14,840 nucleotides of DNA, taken from CAZLGC01 sp964559275. Its GTDB lineage: Bacteria > Patescibacteriota > CALEFQ01. Position 1 is the stretch's first letter, and every line of letters starts with the position of its first letter. The stretch is from contig CAZLGC010000027.1 of the NCBI GenBank assembly GCA_964559275.1, positions 1-14,840 of the forward strand. The letters are read 5' to 3'. The notes below the pieces were generated by a model, which saw nothing but the letters and a program-made list of their open reading frames with translations, was not told where the DNA came from and did not search any database. Made by a program: the position numbers and the translations under genes. Shown here piece after piece: positions 12,306 through 14,840 of the stretch.

Positions 12306-12830
12306 ATGGCTATTACTCGCCAGCAAAAAGAAGAAATCGTCAAAGAACTGGTTACTAACTTTGATAATGCACCCAGTGTGGTTTTTGTAGACTACGCCGG
12401 ACTGAGCGTGGCTGATTTTGATGAACTGCGGGCCAAGCTACGGGAGACCGGAGCCTCGATTGTGATTGCTAAGAACACTCTTATCAAATTGGCGCTGGAG
12501 AAATCAAAACGCAAGGAGCTGAAGATGGAGCAGATGACCGGGCAGATGGCAGCGGTATTTGCCGGCAAAGATGAAATTGCCCCGGCTAAAGTGGTCTATG
12601 AATTTGCCAAAGAGCAAAAGAGACCAGAGATTAACCTGGGAATTCTGGATATGGATATTTTGAAGAAAGAAAAGGTTGTTGAGCTGGCCAAACTTCCGAC
12701 CAAGCCGGAAATGCTGGGCAGATTAGTGGGTACTATCAATGCGCCGGTATCCGGCTTTGTTAACGTTTTAGCCGGTAATCTGCGCGGTTTAGTCAATGTT
12801 ATTAATTCAATTAAAGACGCTAAAGCTTAA
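12306..12830 (+). CDS. rplJ: Large ribosomal subunit protein uL10 (L10)
   Basis: L10 forms the base of the ribosomal stalk: it binds 23S rRNA together with L11 and carries L7/L12 dimers on its C-terminal helix. The protein has 174 residues, normal for bacteria. The start MAITRQQKEEIVKEL, the segment VVFVDYAGLSVADFDELRAKLR, and IVIAKNTLIKLAL in the rRNA-binding domain are typical. TGQMAAVFAGKDEIAPAKVV follows, and the late LAKLPTKPEMLGRLVGTINAP block precedes the C-terminal helix that holds L7/L12. No ribosome site is close to the ATG; an AGGA that belongs to the attenuator hairpin lies about 13 bases upstream, so terminator folding might also hide it. It is followed by rplL after 34 bases. 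Confidence 0.97.
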   Translation: MAITRQQKEEIVKELVTNFDNAPSVVFVDYAGLSVADFDELRAKLRETGASIVIAKNTLIKLALEKSKRKELKMEQMTGQMAAVFAGKDEIAPAKVVYEFAKEQKRPEINLGILDMDILKKEKVVELAKLPTKPEMLGRLVGTINAPVSGFVNVLAGNLRGLVNVINSIKDAKA

Positions 12831-12864
12831 TATTCTTAATTTAGCGTAAATAATTACCAATTAT

Positions 12865-13308
12865 ATGGCAGAAGAAAAACCTGCAACCAAAGAAGAAGCT
12901 AAGGAAGAAAAAAAGGACGTTGAAGTCCCGGAGAAATTCAAAAAGCTCGTTGAAGAAGTGGAAAAAATGAGCGTTTTGGAACTTTCTGAGCTGGTCAAGG
13001 TCTTGGAAGACAAATTCGGTGTGTCCGCGGCGGCTCCAGTCGCAGCGGTAGCGGCACCTGGCGGCGGCGGCGAAGCCGGCGGCGGTGAAGAGGAAAAGAC
13101 TGAGTTTGATCTGGAGCTGGCGGAAGCCGGTGACCAGAAGATTCAGGTCATCAAAGCTGTGCGCGAGATTACTGGTAAAGGACTCAAGGACGCCAAGGAC
13201 TTAGTCGACGGTGCTCCCAAGGTTCTCAAAGAGAAAATGCCGAAGAAGGATGCCGAGGAAGCCAAGAAAAAGATTGAAGATGCCGGCGGCAAAGCTAACC
13301 TGAAATAG
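12865..13308 (+). CDS. rplL: Large ribosomal subunit protein bL12 (L7/L12) with charged N-terminal extension
   Basis: L7/L12 is the mobile stalk protein that recruits and activates translational GTPases. This version has 147 residues against the usual 120-128. The difference is an N-terminal Lys/Glu-rich stretch of about 20 residues (KPATKEEAKEEKKDVEV) ahead of the dimerisation and L10-binding domain (FKKLVEEVEKMSVLELSELV). A flexible Ala/Pro/Gly hinge (about 51-75, unusually Gly-rich) joins it to the conserved C-terminal domain EKTEFDLELAEAGDQKIQVI, then AVREITGKGLKDAKDLVDGA, to the end. An alternative shorter start is not obvious because no internal Met lies before the N-terminal domain. 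It forms the rplJ-rplL operon and ends in a strong terminator. Confidence 0.97.
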   Translation: MAEEKPATKEEAKEEKKDVEVPEKFKKLVEEVEKMSVLELSELVKVLEDKFGVSAAAPVAAVAAPGGGGEAGGGEEEKTEFDLELAEAGDQKIQVIKAVREITGKGLKDAKDLVDGAPKVLKEKMPKKDAEEAKKKIEDAGGKANLK

Positions 13309-13326
13309 ATTCCTAAAGAATAGAGA

Positions 13327-13361
13327 TAGAGGTCGGATAATATCCGACCTCTATTCTTTTT
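13327..13361 (+). terminator. Intrinsic terminator after rplL
   Basis: A 12-bp perfect stem (13327-13338 with 13342-13353, GC-rich core GGTCGG/CCGACC) with an AAT loop is followed by TTCTTTTT (13354-13361). It begins 19 bases after the rplL stop and cleanly separates the ribosomal operon from the next promoter. Confidence 0.93.
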
Positions 13362-13393
13362 GGGTATGTTTTGACTAGATTTCATTTTACACA

Positions 13394-13422
13394 TTGACTA
13401 AGCCCATTTGAAATGATATAAT
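13394..13422 (+). promoter_or_regulatory. Near-consensus promoter of the exported-protein gene
   Basis: TTGACT (13394-13399) and a perfect TATAAT (13417-13422) are 17 bases apart. The predicted start point near 13429 gives an untranslated leader of about 95 bases. One mismatch from full consensus predicts strong constitutive transcription. Confidence 0.85.
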
Positions 13423-13484
13423 GAATAGTGAAAAAAGCTTTGTTCTGTTGTGAATAACTTTATTTATCATAACTTAGAACGAAT

Positions 13485-13505
13485 CAAGCCGTTTTTGGCT
13501 TGTTT
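13485..13505 (+). promoter_or_regulatory. Hairpin in the 5' leader of the exported-protein gene
   Basis: CAAGCC (13485-13490) pairs with GGCTTG (13497-13502) around GTTTTT, followed by only three T. It lies about 20 bases before the ATG. It could be a weak attenuator, an mRNA-stabilising hairpin or chance; the short T-run argues against efficient termination. Confidence 0.35.
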
Positions 13506-13524
13506 GGGCTAAAAATCAACAAAT

Positions 13525-14840
13525 ATGACAAGACGGAACACAATCCTGATCGCCATTATCGTAGTTGCGGTGGCGGTACTTAGCGTTGTAACTTTTGCTT
13601 ATTGGGACCAAATTGCGACATTGATCGGTGTACCCCGCGAGGAAATTAACACCGGCTGGATTGAGCTGCGCAATGGTACGACTACTACTGGCGAAACCTA
13701 TACGGTAACCCAGAACCCCGATTTGCCCGGTGAAAATTATGGTCCGAACGCTCCTAATCCGCCTTTCAATCCAGCCCTAACTTCTCGTTGGGATTGCGGC
13801 TTAGAAGGACCTCCGGGAGAACAGTGTTCCATGCATGACCAGGTTGGCCCGGTAGTCTTGGATCTATCTTCCGGTTACCCTGGCGGTGCTTGGCCGGAGG
13901 GGGAATATGATCTCACCATGATGCTGGGTTATTTCAGTTCCGCGGATACACAAAGTGAGCCCTTGGTAATTGAAGCCCTGGATCCGAGCGGTATACCGGT
14001 AGCTTCAAAGAGGATAGAAGATGTCAAAGCGGGAGAAGGTGAGTGTGTCAATGACAACAGCATTTTTGAGCCGATATCCAGAACTTGCAGCAACAATATT
14101 GGAGGGGAACCGCTGACTATATATATTCCAGAAAACGGCAAACTTCGTTTCACCGGCCCGGGCGGAAGTATCCAGATTGCCGGCGTCCAGGTATCGGGAA
14201 CCCCGACCCAGGAAGTCAGCTGGGGGATTGTAAAAACCACCATCTGGGGTACTCAGACAGACAAAGTAGACCCATCGAAGTGGGATGTTCCCGGCGAAGA
14301 GCTGGATAGTGTGGCTCTTTTCAAAGTGGATCTAACGTACACTGGAAATCCGACCGAGATCACGTTCGCTGACATCTATGGCTGGGAAAGCGGTGGTTTG
14401 GGTGATCCGGTTGAATATGATCAGTGTATTGCTGATATTTATGTTGCCGATGAAAACGGCAATGACATTGGAGCGGCTTTCACTAAAGCCAGTTTTGATG
14501 GCGATGATTTCAATGATGGTATAGTATATGCTGATTGGGCTGATCGAGATGGGTCCGGTACTATCTACGTTGCTATTCAGTTTAAGGACGAGGATCCGAA
14601 CCCGCTGCAGTATCCTAACCTGATTGGTACTTGTAGTGATACTCTCTTTGGGAACACACTTGGCAACGGTGCTGCTGTTACTTCAGCAGAACTGAATGAT
14701 GAGTCTTACCCCGAAGACCTGGATTATTTTAACTGGAACTGGGTAGATGCGCACAGTTTGTTCTACACAGTCAATAAACCCGGACAGGTCGAGCAGTATG
14801 ACGCTAATTTAGCCAAGTTGGAAAATGAAACAGACAACCA
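13525..14840 (+). CDS. Large exported acidic protein, partial (runs off right edge), unknown function
   Basis: The frame is open from the ATG at 13525 to the end of the window, giving at least 438 residues. MTRRNTILIA starts a basic tip followed by a hydrophobic helix (about 6-26), a signal peptide or N-terminal membrane anchor. No lipobox Cys is present. The rest is acidic, rich in Asp, Gly, Thr, Pro and aromatic residues, and reads like beta-sandwich surface domains. Six cysteines (91, 101, 174, 188, 301, 370) fall as sequence-adjacent pairs that could form disulfides outside the cytoplasm. A Pro/Asn-rich stretch (about 63-85) may be a linker. Asp/Asn-rich loops (FDGDDFND about 323-330, DWADRDGSGT about 338-347) could bind calcium. 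It has its own strong promoter but no ribosome site. I recognise no family; a surface or stalk protein is plausible. Confidence 0.8.
   Translation, partial: MTRRNTILIAIIVVAVAVLSVVTFAYWDQIATLIGVPREEINTGWIELRNGTTTTGETYTVTQNPDLPGENYGPNAPNPPFNPALTSRWDCGLEGPPGEQCSMHDQVGPVVLDLSSGYPGGAWPEGEYDLTMMLGYFSSADTQSEPLVIEALDPSGIPVASKRIEDVKAGEGECVNDNSIFEPISRTCSNNIGGEPLTIYIPENGKLRFTGPGGSIQIAGVQVSGTPTQEVSWGIVKTTIWGTQTDKVDPSKWDVPGEELDSVALFKVDLTYTGNPTEITFADIYGWESGGLGDPVEYDQCIADIYVADENGNDIGAAFTKASFDGDDFNDGIVYADWADRDGSGTIYVAIQFKDEDPNPLQYPNLIGTCSDTLFGNTLGNGAAVTSAELNDESYPEDLDYFNWNWVDAHSLFYTVNKPGQVEQYDANLAKLENETDN

Noticed and set aside
1..14840. CRISPR arrays, tRNA genes, transposase genes, toxin-antitoxin or other defence genes
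   Set aside because: I looked for regularly spaced repeats, cloverleaf T-arms and relevant protein motifs on both strands and found none.

Overview
The window is bacterial chromosomal DNA of middling GC. Both small and core genes are densely packed, many overlap by one base, and most start codons have no clear Shine-Dalgarno sequence. The L10/L7-L12 pair, a partial MEP isoprenoid route, MltG and many small unrecognised membrane proteins suit an uncultivated bacterium, possibly a Patescibacteria/CPR-type lineage; that placement is inference. TGA is a normal stop here (for example after the thioredoxin reductase gene), which argues against the UGA-glycine code of Gracilibacteria and Absconditabacteria.

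Layout. 1-230 has no recognised gene but can fold. 231-2261 (+) holds a 41-aa membrane peptide, a VOC protein, a SAM methyltransferase and a thioredoxin-reductase-like flavoprotein. A hairpin and a minus-strand 76-aa two-helix membrane protein with its own promoter follow. 2582-6313 (+) is an isoprenoid and lipid-carrier block: polyprenyl synthetase, ispH, ispG and uppS. The first three are joined by 1-nt overlaps. IspG and IspH make IPP/DMAPP, the synthetase elongates to C15/C20, and UppS makes the polyprenyl carrier for wall and glycan assembly. A strong terminator closes this block, and a small minus-strand membrane peptide may lie beside it.

6590-7606 (+) is an asparaginyl-tRNA-synthetase-like catalytic core with no anticodon-binding domain. 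It abuts, without a gap, a convergent minus-strand Glu-rich coiled-coil protein (7607-8470) that has a near-consensus promoter. 8567-11569 (+) runs divergently: pcm, a mannose-1-phosphate guanylyltransferase-like gene, mltG and a 61-aa membrane peptide, ending in an intrinsic terminator. The ManC-like protein could feed GDP-sugars to glycans that use the UppS carrier, and MltG trims peptidoglycan.

11616-12124 is non-coding and holds two structurally matched palindromic elements in opposite orientation, forming a large composite inverted repeat (REPIN/MITE-like). After it comes the rplJ promoter, then an L10-leader RNA with competing antiterminator and terminator pairings, then rplJ, rplL and a terminator. 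A near-consensus promoter then drives a large exported, acidic protein of unknown function that runs off the right edge.

The strongest candidates for something new are the paired palindromic element, the anticodon-domain-less synthetase paralog and the exported protein.
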